Positions 9,112-17,966 of a stretch of 64,000 nucleotides of DNA are shown here, piece by piece (the first letter of the stretch is position 1; the number at the start of each line of letters is the position of its first letter). The position numbers were made by a program, and so were the translations under genes. The stretch comes from Streptomyces spectabilis (lineage in GTDB: Bacteria; Actinomycetota; Actinomycetes; Streptomycetales; Streptomycetaceae). The DNA lies in the NCBI RefSeq assembly GCF_008704795.1, contig NZ_CP023690.1, forward strand, positions 8,318,501-8,382,500, read 5' to 3'. The notes below the pieces were generated by a model. That model worked only from the letters and a program-made list of their open reading frames with translations, was not told the origin of the DNA and searched no databases.

Positions 9112-9312
9112 GGTTTTCAACCAACTGCTCTGACCTGCGAGTTAGCGAGGCGGCACGGCCTCGGAGAAGACGAACCGACACCAATCCATTGACTTTTCAC
9201 CGGAACTCCATGCAGGGTCTGCCTCGGTGCGATTCTGCGACACAAAGTGGTTCGCCACCGCTGCCGGTGGCCCGCGCCGCCATACGCCGGGCCGAGCAAA
9301 GGAGCCGTTCAC

Positions 9313-10617
9313 GTGCGTCATTCCCGGATATTCCGCAGCCCCCGCAGGGCGGTCCCCGCGGCCGCCGCCGTCGCCTCCCTGCTGGCCCTGAGCGCCTGCG
9401 GCGGCGGTGACGACGGCGGCTCGACCGACGCCTCCGGCAAGGTCGAGGGCAAGATCACCTTCCAGACCTGGAACCTGAAGGCGAACTTCAAGTCGTACTT
9501 CGAGGGCCTGGTCGACGACTTCGAGGAGAAGTACCCGGGCACCGAGGTCAAGTGGGTCGACCAGCCCGGCGAGGGCTACGCCGACAAGATCAGCGCGGAC
9601 GCCGCGGGGGGCACCCTGCCCGACGTCGTGAACGTCTCGCCGGACCTGGTGGCACCGCTCGCCAAGGCGGGCATCGCCCTCGACCTCGACCAGGCGGCGG
9701 GCAAGTACGAGAAGGAGTATCTGCCGGGCGCCTGGAAGAGCCACCAGGTCCCGGGCGTGCAGGGCACGTTCGCCTTCCCCTGGTACCTGAACACCGGGCC
9801 GCTGTTCTACAACAAGCGGCTGTTCAAGGAGGCGGGCCTGGACGCGGGCAAGCCGCCGAAGACGTACGACCAGCTCTTCGACGACGCCCTGGAGATCGCG
9901 GACAAGAGCGACGGCGACATCGCCACGCTCGCCAACGTCCCCACCATCGAGGACTTCGGCCGCTACGGCGTCCCGCTGATGAACAAGGAAGGCACCGGCT
10001 TCACCTTCAACGACGCCAAGGGCGTCGAACTGCTCACGAAGTACAAGAAGCTGTACGACGCCAAGGCCCTGGACGGGCAGGCCCTGACCGCGACGCCCGA
10101 GTCGACCGGCAAGAAGTTCCTCACCGAGGCCGTCGCGATGAACCCGGGCAGCGCCCTGGACCTGGAGAAGTTCAAGAAGGACGCCCCGGCCCTCTACAAG
10201 AACATCGGCATCACGCCGCAGATCAGCTCCACCGGCAAGGACAACATGTACGTGATGGGCGTGATGGTGAACAAGCGCACCAAGCAGACGCCCGCCGCCG
10301 TCGCCTTCGCGCACTTCGTCACCGACGCACAGCGCCAGATGTCCTTCGCCAAGAAGGTCGCGATCTTCCCGAGCACCAAGGGCTCCCTGGACGACCCGTA
10401 CTTCACCAAGGCGGACGGCACGGACGAGACGCGCGTGCGCATCGCCGCCGCCAAGTCCCTGAAGACCGCGGTGAACTACACCCCCGTGCTGTTCAGCGAG
10501 CAGATGAAGGTGGCGCTCCGCAACTCCGTCGCCAAGGCGCTGCAGGGCAAGGACAGTCCCGAGGAAGCGCTTGACAACGCTGTCAAGCAGTGTGACCGAC
10601 TGCTCCAGCAGAGCTGA
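9313..10617 (+). CDS. Sugar ABC transporter substrate-binding lipoprotein (CUT1 type)
   Basis: A 434-residue extracellular lipoprotein. A Sec signal ends in the lipobox LSAC with Cys29, then a Gly/Asp linker and a family 1 solute-binding fold beginning KITFQTWNLKANFK. GTG 9313 is preceded by AAGGAG at 9298-9303. It heads an operon with two permeases and two glycosidases under the LacI operators. No ATPase gene is in the cluster; Streptomyces importers of this type commonly share the multi-sugar ATPase MsiK, so that is assumed here. Ligand is probably an oligosaccharide containing mannose, from the downstream GH38 enzyme. Confidence 0.88.
   Translation: MRHSRIFRSPRRAVPAAAAVASLLALSACGGGDDGGSTDASGKVEGKITFQTWNLKANFKSYFEGLVDDFEEKYPGTEVKWVDQPGEGYADKISADAAGGTLPDVVNVSPDLVAPLAKAGIALDLDQAAGKYEKEYLPGAWKSHQVPGVQGTFAFPWYLNTGPLFYNKRLFKEAGLDAGKPPKTYDQLFDDALEIADKSDGDIATLANVPTIEDFGRYGVPLMNKEGTGFTFNDAKGVELLTKYKKLYDAKALDGQALTATPESTGKKFLTEAVAMNPGSALDLEKFKKDAPALYKNIGITPQISSTGKDNMYVMGVMVNKRTKQTPAAVAFAHFVTDAQRQMSFAKKVAIFPSTKGSLDDPYFTKADGTDETRVRIAAAKSLKTAVNYTPVLFSEQMKVALRNSVAKALQGKDSPEEALDNAVKQCDRLLQQS
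10569..10588 (+). promoter_or_regulatory. Perfect hairpin near the 3' end of the binding-protein gene
   Basis: GCTTGACA and TGTCAAGC form a perfect 8-bp stem with a 4-base ACGC loop, 30 bases before the stop codon. Hairpins between a binding-protein gene and its permeases are known to raise the level of binding-protein message over the rest. Here it lies inside coding sequence, so a role is only inferred. Confidence 0.4.
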
Positions 10618-10640
10618 CCCAGCGACCAGGAACGTCAGCC

Positions 10641-11615
10641 ATGACCGCCATGAAGACCCCCAGTCCCGCCACGTCCCCGGCGCCGCCCGCCGGGGGCGCG
10701 CCCAGGGCGACGAAGGCCGCGCGCGCCCCTCGCGCCGGCCGCCGCGTCCGGAGGCAGCTGCCGACCAGCCCCTGGCTGTTCGCTGCCCCCGGCCTCGTGA
10801 TCGTCGGCTGGTTCATCCTCTATCCGTTCGTCAGCACGGTGCTCAACTCCTTCACCGACAAACGGCAGTTGGTCGAGGGTAAGTACGTGGGCCTCGCCAA
10901 CTTCCGCGAGCTGCTGCACGACGACATGTTCTGGATCGGCCTGCGCAACAGCACCCTGTACGTCCTCGTGGTCGTACCCGCGCTCGTCATCCTGCCGCTG
11001 CTGCTCGCGATGCTCGTGCAGAAGCAGATCCCGGGCATCACGTTCTTCCGGTCCGCCTTCTACACGCCGGTGGTCGCCTCCATCGTCGTCGTCGGCCTGA
11101 TCTGGGTGTGGATGCTCGACGAGCGGGGCCTGGTGAACGCCGTCCTGGAGGCGGTCGGCGCGGGCAAGGTCGGCTTCCTCAGCGACCAGTGGCTGCTGCT
11201 GTTCTCCGCCATGGCCGTCACGGTCTGGAAGGGCCTCGGCTACTACATGATCATTTATCTGGCGGCGCTCGCGAACGTCCCGCGCGAACTGCACGAGGCC
11301 GCCGCCGTCGACGGCGCGGGACCGGTCCGCCGCTTCGTCAGCGTCACGATGCCCGCCGTGCGCTCCACCATGGTCCTGGTCGCCGCGCTGTCCTCCGTGG
11401 CCGCGTTCAAGGTCTTCTCCGAGGTGTATCTGATGGCGGGGCCGACCGGCGGGCCCGCGGGTGAGGACACCACGCTCGTGATGCTCGTGCAGCGCACCGG
11501 CACCGGCCTGACCGGCCGCGTCGGCTACGCCTCCGCGATCTCCGTCGTCATCTTCGTCGTCACCGTCGCGCTGATGCTGCTCGTGCTGCGCGCGGACCGG
11601 AAGGAGAACCGATGA
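10641..11615 (+). CDS. Sugar ABC transporter permease 1
   Basis: A 324-residue inner-membrane permease of the MalF/UgpA type. A basic, Pro/Ala-rich N-terminal tail of about 40 residues precedes six membrane segments. The ATPase-contact EAA loop is visible as ELHEAAAVDGAGPVRRFVSVTMP. It lies 23 bases after the binding-protein gene and overlaps permease 2 by four bases (ATGA). With permease 2 it forms the channel for the oligosaccharide delivered by the upstream lipoprotein. ATG 10650 is an alternative start. Confidence 0.88.
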   Translation: MTAMKTPSPATSPAPPAGGAPRATKAARAPRAGRRVRRQLPTSPWLFAAPGLVIVGWFILYPFVSTVLNSFTDKRQLVEGKYVGLANFRELLHDDMFWIGLRNSTLYVLVVVPALVILPLLLAMLVQKQIPGITFFRSAFYTPVVASIVVVGLIWVWMLDERGLVNAVLEAVGAGKVGFLSDQWLLLFSAMAVTVWKGLGYYMIIYLAALANVPRELHEAAAVDGAGPVRRFVSVTMPAVRSTMVLVAALSSVAAFKVFSEVYLMAGPTGGPAGEDTTLVMLVQRTGTGLTGRVGYASAISVVIFVVTVALMLLVLRADRKENR

Positions 11616-12523
11616 CGACCACGACCCCGGACACCGAAGCGGTCCGTGCCGAGGCCCCGCGGCCGCGGAAGTGGCGGCCCACGGACGAGAACGGGCGCCG
11701 CATGCGCGTGTGGGAGCTCGCCCTGCGCTACGTCCTGCTGCTCGCCGTCCTCGCCCTGATGATCGGCCCGTTCCTGTGGCAGCTTTCGACGTCCCTCAAG
11801 GGGCCGCACGAGAACATCTTCAGTTCCCCGCCCAAGTTCCTGCCGTCCGACCCGACCCTGCACAACTACGAACGCGTCGCCGACACCATCCCGGTGTGGG
11901 ACTACGCGTTCAACTCCCTGAAGGTCGCGGCGGCGAACGTCGTCACCAACTGCGTGGGCGCGGCCCTCGCCGGATACGCCCTCGCCCGGCTGCGCTACCG
12001 CGGCCGCAAGGCGGCGACGCTCGTGTTCATCCTGGCCATGCTCGTGCCCGTGGAGGGCATCATCATCGCCCAGTTCACGACGATGCGGGACCTCGGCCTC
12101 AACAACACCCTCGTCGGCGTGCTGCTGCCCGGCTGCGTCTCGGCGCTCAACGTGCTGCTGATGCGCAACGCCTTCCTCAACGTCCCGTACGAGATCGAGG
12201 AGGCCGCGTTCGTCGACGGGGCGAACGTGTGGCAGCGGTTCTTCCGCATCGCGCTGCCCGCCGTGAAGGGCACCCTCGCCGTGGTGGCCATCTTCGCCTT
12301 CATGGGCGCATGGGACGACTTCCTGTGGCCCCTGATCGTCCTGAGCGACCCCGACAAGTTCACCCTGACCATCGGCCTCAACTATCTGCACGGCACCTTC
12401 GCCAACGACGAGCGCCTCGTCGCCGCGGGCACGGTGATCGCCGTGCTGCCGCTGATCGTGCTCTTCGCCTGTCTCCAGCGGTACTTCTTCCGCGGGGTCG
12501 GAGAGGGCGCCGTCAAGGGCTGA
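11612..12523 (+). CDS. Sugar ABC transporter permease 2
   Basis: A 303-residue permease of the MalG type with six membrane segments, following a charged N-terminal tail of about 35 residues. The EAA loop reads EIEEAAFVDGANVWQRFFRIALP. The start overlaps the stop of permease 1 (ATGA), so the two subunits are made together. The next gene starts 50 bases downstream. It is expected to pair with permease 1 and a shared cytoplasmic ATPase. Confidence 0.88.
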   Translation: MTTTTPDTEAVRAEAPRPRKWRPTDENGRRMRVWELALRYVLLLAVLALMIGPFLWQLSTSLKGPHENIFSSPPKFLPSDPTLHNYERVADTIPVWDYAFNSLKVAAANVVTNCVGAALAGYALARLRYRGRKAATLVFILAMLVPVEGIIIAQFTTMRDLGLNNTLVGVLLPGCVSALNVLLMRNAFLNVPYEIEEAAFVDGANVWQRFFRIALPAVKGTLAVVAIFAFMGAWDDFLWPLIVLSDPDKFTLTIGLNYLHGTFANDERLVAAGTVIAVLPLIVLFACLQRYFFRGVGEGAVKG

Positions 12524-12573
12524 CCCCGCCGCGCCGATCACCCGCCCCATCGCCACCAGAACCAGGATCCGCC

Positions 12574-13845
12574 TTGACGTCAGACGACCTGCCCGGCACG
12601 GGCAGCGCCCCCGCCGCGACGCCCCGCTTCGGCGCCAACTACACCCCCAGCGAAGGGTGGTTCCACCACTGGCTCGACTTCGACCTGGACTCCGTACGCC
12701 GTGACCTCGACGCCATCGCCTCGCTCGGCCTCGACCACGTCCGGGTGTTCCCGATCTGGCCGTACTTCCAGCCCAACCGCACCCTGATCCGGCCGCGCGC
12801 CGTCGAGCAGCTCGTCGCGCTCGCCGACGCCGCCGCCGAGCGCGGGCTCGACGTCAACGTCGACGGCCTCCAGGGCCATCTGTCCAGCTTCGACTTCCTG
12901 CCCGCGTGGACGCAGACCTGGCACCGGCGCAACCTCTTCACCGACCCGGACGTGATCTCGGGCCAGCGGGAGTATCTGCGCACCCTCGCCGCCGCGCTCG
13001 CCGACCGGCCCAACTTCATCGGCATGACCATCGGCAACGAGATCAACCAGTTCGCCGCCGGGCCGCACCCCGACCCCGACCGGATCACCCAGGAGCAGGC
13101 CGAGGCCTGGCTGCGGCAGGTCCTCGCCGCGTGCGAGGAGGGGGCGCCCGGACGCCTCCACCTGCACGCCGAGTACGACGCGGCCTGGTACCAGGACGAC
13201 CAGCCGTTCACGCCCGCGCAGGCCGCGCGGCTCGGGTCCGTCACCGCCGTGCACTCGTGGGTGTTCAACGGCACCGCGCAGCGCCACGGGCGCGACGGGG
13301 CCGCGACCGGGCAGCACGCCGCGTACCTCATCGAGCTGTCCAAGGCCTGGGCCGTGGACCCGCACCGGCCCGTCTGGCTCCAGGAGGTCGGCGCGCCCGC
13401 CCCGCTCATCCCGGCGGCGGACGCGGCGGCGTTCACCGAGACGACCGTGACGGCCGCGCTCGACTGCGCTGACGTGTGGGGCGTCACCTGGTGGTGCTCC
13501 CACGACGTCTCGCGCACCCTCGCGGACTTCCCGGAGCTGGAGTACAGCCTGGGGCTGCTGACGAACGAGGGTCGGGTGAAGCCCGCCGGTGCCGCCCTCG
13601 CCCGGCTCGCCAAGGAGCGCTGGGAGGTGCCCGCGGCGCGGAGCACGGCCGTGGTGGTGGACGTCGGGCCCGGCGCGGGGCGGCGGGCCCGGTGCGGGCC
13701 CGGCGGGGACGTCTTCGAGGCCTTCGCCCGGCTTGCCGGGGAAGGGGTGCGGCCCGCGCTGGTACTGGCCGAACGGGTCTCCGACCACGGCCATCTCGCT
13801 GAGCGCGGCATCACGGAGGTGGTCCACCCGTCCGACGTCCTCTGA
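12574..13845 (+). CDS. GH5-like glycoside hydrolase, cytoplasmic
   Basis: A 423-residue TIM-barrel glycosidase. Motifs include a barrel start FGANYTPSEGWFHHWL and an acid/base glutamate in GNEIN (Glu156). A second glutamate in WLQEVG (Glu271) fits the nucleophile of clan GH-A enzymes. No signal peptide is present, so it should act on imported oligosaccharides. TTG 12574 is used because it lies after AGGA and no better in-frame start is seen nearby. The last 60 residues are weakly conserved in character. Context with an importer and a GH38 mannosidase suggests a mannosidase-type activity, but GH5-like proteins have many substrates. Confidence 0.8.
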   Translation: MTSDDLPGTGSAPAATPRFGANYTPSEGWFHHWLDFDLDSVRRDLDAIASLGLDHVRVFPIWPYFQPNRTLIRPRAVEQLVALADAAAERGLDVNVDGLQGHLSSFDFLPAWTQTWHRRNLFTDPDVISGQREYLRTLAAALADRPNFIGMTIGNEINQFAAGPHPDPDRITQEQAEAWLRQVLAACEEGAPGRLHLHAEYDAAWYQDDQPFTPAQAARLGSVTAVHSWVFNGTAQRHGRDGAATGQHAAYLIELSKAWAVDPHRPVWLQEVGAPAPLIPAADAAAFTETTVTAALDCADVWGVTWWCSHDVSRTLADFPELEYSLGLLTNEGRVKPAGAALARLAKERWEVPAARSTAVVVDVGPGAGRRARCGPGGDVFEAFARLAGEGVRPALVLAERVSDHGHLAERGITEVVHPSDVL

Positions 13846-13895
13846 TCGTCCCCGTCCCCCGTCGGCCCTCGTGGGACGCCCCTGACCCGCCCTTT

Positions 13896-13980
13896 CCCGA
13901 ACAAGGGGGCTCCGCCCCCTTGGACCCCGTTTTCGGCGCTCCGCGCCTCGTCCTCAAACGCCGGACGGGCTGAAAGATCG
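13896..13980. repeat. Intergenic repeat with GGGGGC hairpin
   Basis: AAGGGGGC (13903-13910), TCC loop, GCCCCCTT (13914-13921) is a perfect 8-bp hairpin. It is followed by an element rich in GGCGCTCCGCGCC and CAAACGCCGGACGGGCTG. From memory, this combination recurs between genes in many Streptomyces genomes. Here it separates the GH5-like and GH38 genes and may act as a terminator or attenuator. Confidence 0.6.
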
Positions 13981-14023
13981 CCCCTGCCTCAGCCACTCAC
14001 GCGCGACCCATGGAGACACCCTC

Positions 14024-17000
14024 ATGCACGACGACCGCAAGCTCGTAGAAGGCCGGCTCAAGCGCGTGCTCGACGAGCGCATCCGCCCCGCCGTCTACCC
14101 CGAGTCCGTCCCCCTGACCGTGGCCGTCTGGACCGCCCCGGGCGAACCGGTGCCCGTGGCCGAAGGCCTGGCCGCCACCCCCGAGCCCATCGAGGTCGGG
14201 GCGCGCTGGGGCGCCCCCTGGGGCACCAGCTGGTTCCACATCAGCGGGACCGTCCCGGCCGCCTGGGCGGGCCGCACCGTGGAGGCGGTCCTCGACCTCG
14301 GCTTCGACGAGAACATGCCCGGCTTCCAGTGCGAGGGCCTCGTCTACCGCCCGGACGGCACCCCGGTGAAGGGACTCAACCCCCGCAACCAGTGGGTGCG
14401 GATAGCCGCTCCCGCCGAGGGCGGCGAGACCGTGGAGCTGCGCGTGGAGGCCGCGTCCAACCCGGTCCTCCTCGACTACCACCCCTTCCTGCCCACCCAG
14501 CTGGGTGACAAGGAGACCGCGGGCAGCGAGCCGCAGTACCGCCTGGAGCGGATGGACCTCGCCGTGTTCGACGAGACGGTGTGGGGGCTCGTCATGGACC
14601 TGGAGGTCCTGGGCGAGCTGATGCAGGAGCTGCCCGAGGACTCGGGCCGCCGCCACGAGGTCCTGCGGGCGGTCGACCGCGCGCTCGACGCCGTGGACCT
14701 CCAGGACGTGAACGGCACGGCCGCCGCCGCCCGCGCCCGCCTCGAGGGCGTCCTCGCCGCGCCCGCGCACGACTCCGCGCACCGCATCAGCGCCGTCGGG
14801 CACGCCCACATCGACTCGGCGTGGCTGTGGCCGCTGCGCGAGACCGTGCGGAAGGTCGCCAGGACCACGTCCAACATGACGGGCCTGCTCGAGGACGACC
14901 CCGACTTCGTCTTCTCCATGTCGCAGGCGCAGCAGTGGGCGTGGGTGAAGGAGCACCGGCCCGAAGTGTGGGCGCGGGTGAAGAAGGCCGTCGCCGACGG
15001 CCGGTTCGTACCGGCGGGCGGCATGTGGGTGGAGTCCGACACGAACATGCCGGGCTCGGAGGCGATGGCCCGGCAGTTCGTGCACGGCAAGCGCTTCTTC
15101 ATCGAGGAGTTCGGGGTCGAGAACGACGAGGCGTGGCTGCCGGACACCTTCGGCTTCGCCGCGGGCCTGCCGCAGATCATCAAGGCCGCGGGCTCCAAGT
15201 GGCTGCTCACGCAGAAGATCTCGTGGTCGCAGACCAACAAGTTCCCGCACCACACCTTCCAGTGGGAGGGCATCGACGGCACCCGGATCTTCACGCACTT
15301 CCCGCCCGTCGACACCTACAACTGCGCGGTCAAGGGCAGCGAGATCGCGCACGCCGCGCGGAACTTCAAGGACAAGGGCGTGGCCCGGCACTCCCTCGCG
15401 CCGGTCGGCTGGGGCGACGGGGGCGGCGGCACCACCCGCGAGATGATCGCGAAGGTGGCCCGGCTGCGGAACCTGGAGGGCTCGCCGACCGTGCGGTGGG
15501 AGACCCCGACGGAGTTCTTCGAGAAGGCCGAGGCGGAGTATCCGAACGCGCCGGTGTGGGTCGGCGAGCTCTATCTGGAGCTGCACCGCGCGACGCTCAC
15601 CAGCCAGGCCGGCACCAAGCAGGGCAACCGCCGCAGCGAGCACCTGCTGCGCGAGGCCGAGCTGTGGGCGGCGACGGCCGCGGTGCGCGCCGGATTCCCG
15701 TACCCGTACGAGGAGTTGGACCGGATCTGGAAGACGGTGCTGCTCCACCAGTTCCACGACATCCTGCCGGGCTCGTCGATCGCCTGGGTGCACCGCGAGG
15801 CCCGGGCGACGTACGCGGCCGTGGCGGAAGACCTGAACGCGATCGTCGACGCGGCGCAGCGGGCCCTCGCGGGCGAGGGGTCGCGCACCCTCGTGTTCAA
15901 CTCCACCCCGCACGTCCGCGGCGGTGTCCCCGCGGGCGGCGCCCACGCCCCGGTGGCCGAGGGGCAGTCCGCGATCGCCGCGCGCGCCGAGGGCGGCTAC
16001 GTCCTGGACAACGGCCTGCTGCGGGTCGAGGTCGACGCGCGCGGGCTCGTGGTCTCCGCCCGCGACCTGGTGTCCGGCCGGGAGACGGTCGCGCCGGGGC
16101 AGGCCGTGAACCTGCCGCAGCTGCACGCCGACTTCCCGAACATGTGGGACGCCTGGGACGTCGACGAGTTCTACCGCCACACCGTCACGGACCTGACCGA
16201 GGCCACGGAGGTCGCTCCCGGCGAGGGCGCGTCCGTGCGGGTCGAGCGCCGCTTCGGGGACTCGCGGATGACGCAGGTCCTGACGCTCGCCCCGGGGCAG
16301 CGCCGCCTCGACATCGACACCGAGGTGGACTGGCACGAGACGGAGAAGTTCCTCAAGCTGGCCTTCCCGCTGGACGTGCACGCCGAGCGGTACGCGTCCG
16401 AGACGCAGTTCGGGCACTTCCACCGGCCCACCCACACCAACACCAGCTGGGAGGCCGCGAAGTTCGAGGCCTGCAACCACCGCTTCGTGCACTTCGAGGA
16501 GCCCGGCTGGGGCGTCGCCCTCGTCAACGACTCCACGTACGGCCACGACGTGACCCGCACGGTGCGCGACACGGACGCCGGGACGACCACCACGGTGCGT
16601 GTCTCGCTCCTGCGCGCGCCCCGCTTCCCCGACCCCGAGACCGACCAGGGCGTGCACCGCTTCCGGCACGCGCTCGCGCCCGGCGCGGGCATCGTGGACG
16701 CGGTGCGCGAGGGCTATCGGATCAACCTGCCGGAGCGGCGGGTCGCCGGGGCCGGGGCGGACGTCGCGCCGCTGGTGAGCGTCGACGACGACGCCGTGGT
16801 CGTGACGGCCGTCAAGCTCGCCGACGACAACAGCGGCGACGTCGTGATCCGCTTCCACGAGGCGCAGGGCGGCCGGGCCCGCACCACGCTGCGCCTCGGC
16901 TTCGAGGCGGCGGCCGTGGACGTGACCGACCTCCTGGAGCGGCCCCTGGCCGGTGCGGACGCGCCGGAGCGCGACGGGGGCGCGATCGCCGTGTCGCTGC

Positions 17001-17041
17001 GCCCCTTCGAGCTGGTGACGCTGCGGGTGCGGCGCGCCTGA
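14024..17041 (+). CDS. GH38 alpha-mannosidase
   Basis: A 1005-residue cytoplasmic glycosidase. After a 240-residue N-terminal region comes the GH38 metal site GHAHIDSAWLWP (His260, His262, Asp264). The nucleophile motif is LPDTFGF with Asp374. Beta-sandwich domains fill the second half. No signal peptide is present. Family members cleave alpha-linked mannose with a retaining mechanism using a zinc ion. ATG 14024 lies 6 bases after a GGAGA. It is the last gene of the LacI-controlled importer locus, so it probably trims imported mannose-containing oligosaccharides. A perfect terminator follows. Confidence 0.92.
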   Translation: MHDDRKLVEGRLKRVLDERIRPAVYPESVPLTVAVWTAPGEPVPVAEGLAATPEPIEVGARWGAPWGTSWFHISGTVPAAWAGRTVEAVLDLGFDENMPGFQCEGLVYRPDGTPVKGLNPRNQWVRIAAPAEGGETVELRVEAASNPVLLDYHPFLPTQLGDKETAGSEPQYRLERMDLAVFDETVWGLVMDLEVLGELMQELPEDSGRRHEVLRAVDRALDAVDLQDVNGTAAAARARLEGVLAAPAHDSAHRISAVGHAHIDSAWLWPLRETVRKVARTTSNMTGLLEDDPDFVFSMSQAQQWAWVKEHRPEVWARVKKAVADGRFVPAGGMWVESDTNMPGSEAMARQFVHGKRFFIEEFGVENDEAWLPDTFGFAAGLPQIIKAAGSKWLLTQKISWSQTNKFPHHTFQWEGIDGTRIFTHFPPVDTYNCAVKGSEIAHAARNFKDKGVARHSLAPVGWGDGGGGTTREMIAKVARLRNLEGSPTVRWETPTEFFEKAEAEYPNAPVWVGELYLELHRATLTSQAGTKQGNRRSEHLLREAELWAATAAVRAGFPYPYEELDRIWKTVLLHQFHDILPGSSIAWVHREARATYAAVAEDLNAIVDAAQRALAGEGSRTLVFNSTPHVRGGVPAGGAHAPVAEGQSAIAARAEGGYVLDNGLLRVEVDARGLVVSARDLVSGRETVAPGQAVNLPQLHADFPNMWDAWDVDEFYRHTVTDLTEATEVAPGEGASVRVERRFGDSRMTQVLTLAPGQRRLDIDTEVDWHETEKFLKLAFPLDVHAERYASETQFGHFHRPTHTNTSWEAAKFEACNHRFVHFEEPGWGVALVNDSTYGHDVTRTVRDTDAGTTTTVRVSLLRAPRFPDPETDQGVHRFRHALAPGAGIVDAVREGYRINLPERRVAGAGADVAPLVSVDDDAVVVTAVKLADDNSGDVVIRFHEAQGGRARTTLRLGFEAAAVDVTDLLERPLAGADAPERDGGAIAVSLRPFELVTLRVRRA

Positions 17042-17051
17042 CGGGCGGTGC

Positions 17052-17086
17052 TCCTCGCGGCGGCGGTCAGTCCGCCGCCGCGAGGA
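17052..17086. terminator. Perfect 15-bp bidirectional terminator
   Basis: The arms at 17052-17066 and 17072-17086 are perfectly complementary around a TCAGT loop. It sits between the convergent GH38 and hydrolase genes, and the hydrolase stop codon is in the loop. It should terminate both transcripts. Confidence 0.8.
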
Positions 17087-17909
17087 AGTCGCGCAGCAAC
17101 GCGTTGAAGGCCTCGGGGCGTTCCATGTTCGGGTAGTGCGCGGTGCCCGTGACCGTCGCCGTGCGGCCGTCGCGCACCGAGCGGGCCAGGCGCTGGGCCA
17201 TGCCGATGTTGTCGGAGGTGTCCAGGTCCCCGGTGACGGCCAGGAGCGGCAGGGTCAGGCGTGCGGCGCGGGCCCAGGTGTCGGTGACGGGCACGAGGTG
17301 GGAGGCCTCGGCGCCGCTGTGCTTGGCGACGGTCTGCTCCGTCATCTCCCGCAGGCGTCGTACGACGTCCGGGTCGACGTCGCCGAGCGACCGGTGAGGG
17401 CCAGCGGCGAACAGCATGGTGGCGTCGACGAAGGCCGCGGCGTCCCCCGCGGCCGTGGCGCGGGCCCACTCGGCCTGGATGGCGAGCACCCAGGGGTTGG
17501 TGAACTCGGGCTCGCTGGTGCCCGCGCCGCAGACCACGAGGGCGCTGACGAGGTCCGGGTGTTCGAGCGCGGTGTCGACCGCGATGCCCGCGCCCATCGA
17601 CAGGCCGACGACGACCGCGGGGCCGACGTCGAGATGGCGCAGGAGCGCGGCCAGGTCGTCGGTCTGGCGGAACGGTCGGGTCGCGTTCGCGGACCGGCCG
17701 TGGCCGCGCACGTCCGGCGCGATGACCCGGTGGTGGCGGCCGAGGTCATCCGTCTGGTCGTCCCACATGCGGTGGTCGAGGAAGCCGCCGTGGAGCAGGA
17801 CGAGCGGCTCGCCCCAGCCGGTGTCGCGGTAGGCGAGCGTGCCGTCGTCGGTCGCGAACGTGTGCAGGCGGGAGCGGTCCGCCCCGCGCGGAGCAGAAGC
17901 GTCATTCAT
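17067..17909 (-). CDS. Alpha/beta hydrolase
   Basis: A 280-residue cytoplasmic alpha/beta-fold hydrolase. The oxyanion motif LLHGG is at about residues 38-42. The nucleophile elbow is GLSMG with Ser104, and the C-terminal histidine lies in GTAHYPNMERP. These fit the Ser-Asp-His triad of esterases, lactonases and peroxidase-like hydrolases. The ATG at 17909 is embedded in a palindromic operator. It is divergent from the MarR gene with 57 bases between start codons, so it is probably the repressor's target. Substrate unknown. Confidence 0.85.
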   Translation of the reverse strand: MNDASAPRGADRSRLHTFATDDGTLAYRDTGWGEPLVLLHGGFLDHRMWDDQTDDLGRHHRVIAPDVRGHGRSANATRPFRQTDDLAALLRHLDVGPAVVVGLSMGAGIAVDTALEHPDLVSALVVCGAGTSEPEFTNPWVLAIQAEWARATAAGDAAAFVDATMLFAAGPHRSLGDVDPDVVRRLREMTEQTVAKHSGAEASHLVPVTDTWARAARLTLPLLAVTGDLDTSDNIGMAQRLARSVRDGRTATVTGTAHYPNMERPEAFNALLRDFLAAAD

Positions 17910-17957
17910 GACAACCAAGGTGTCATGTGGGCGGCGGGATGGCAACCGAGGTGTCAT
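17907..17957. promoter_or_regulatory. Tandem MarR operator
   Basis: ATGACAACCAAGGTGTCAT (17908-17926) and ATGGCAACCGAGGTGTCAT (17939-17957) are two copies of one near-palindrome, 31 bases centre to centre (about three helical turns). The first overlaps the hydrolase start codon; the second ends 9 bases before the MarR start. Binding would repress both divergent genes. Confidence 0.8.
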
Positions 17958-17966
17958 GATGCGGGG

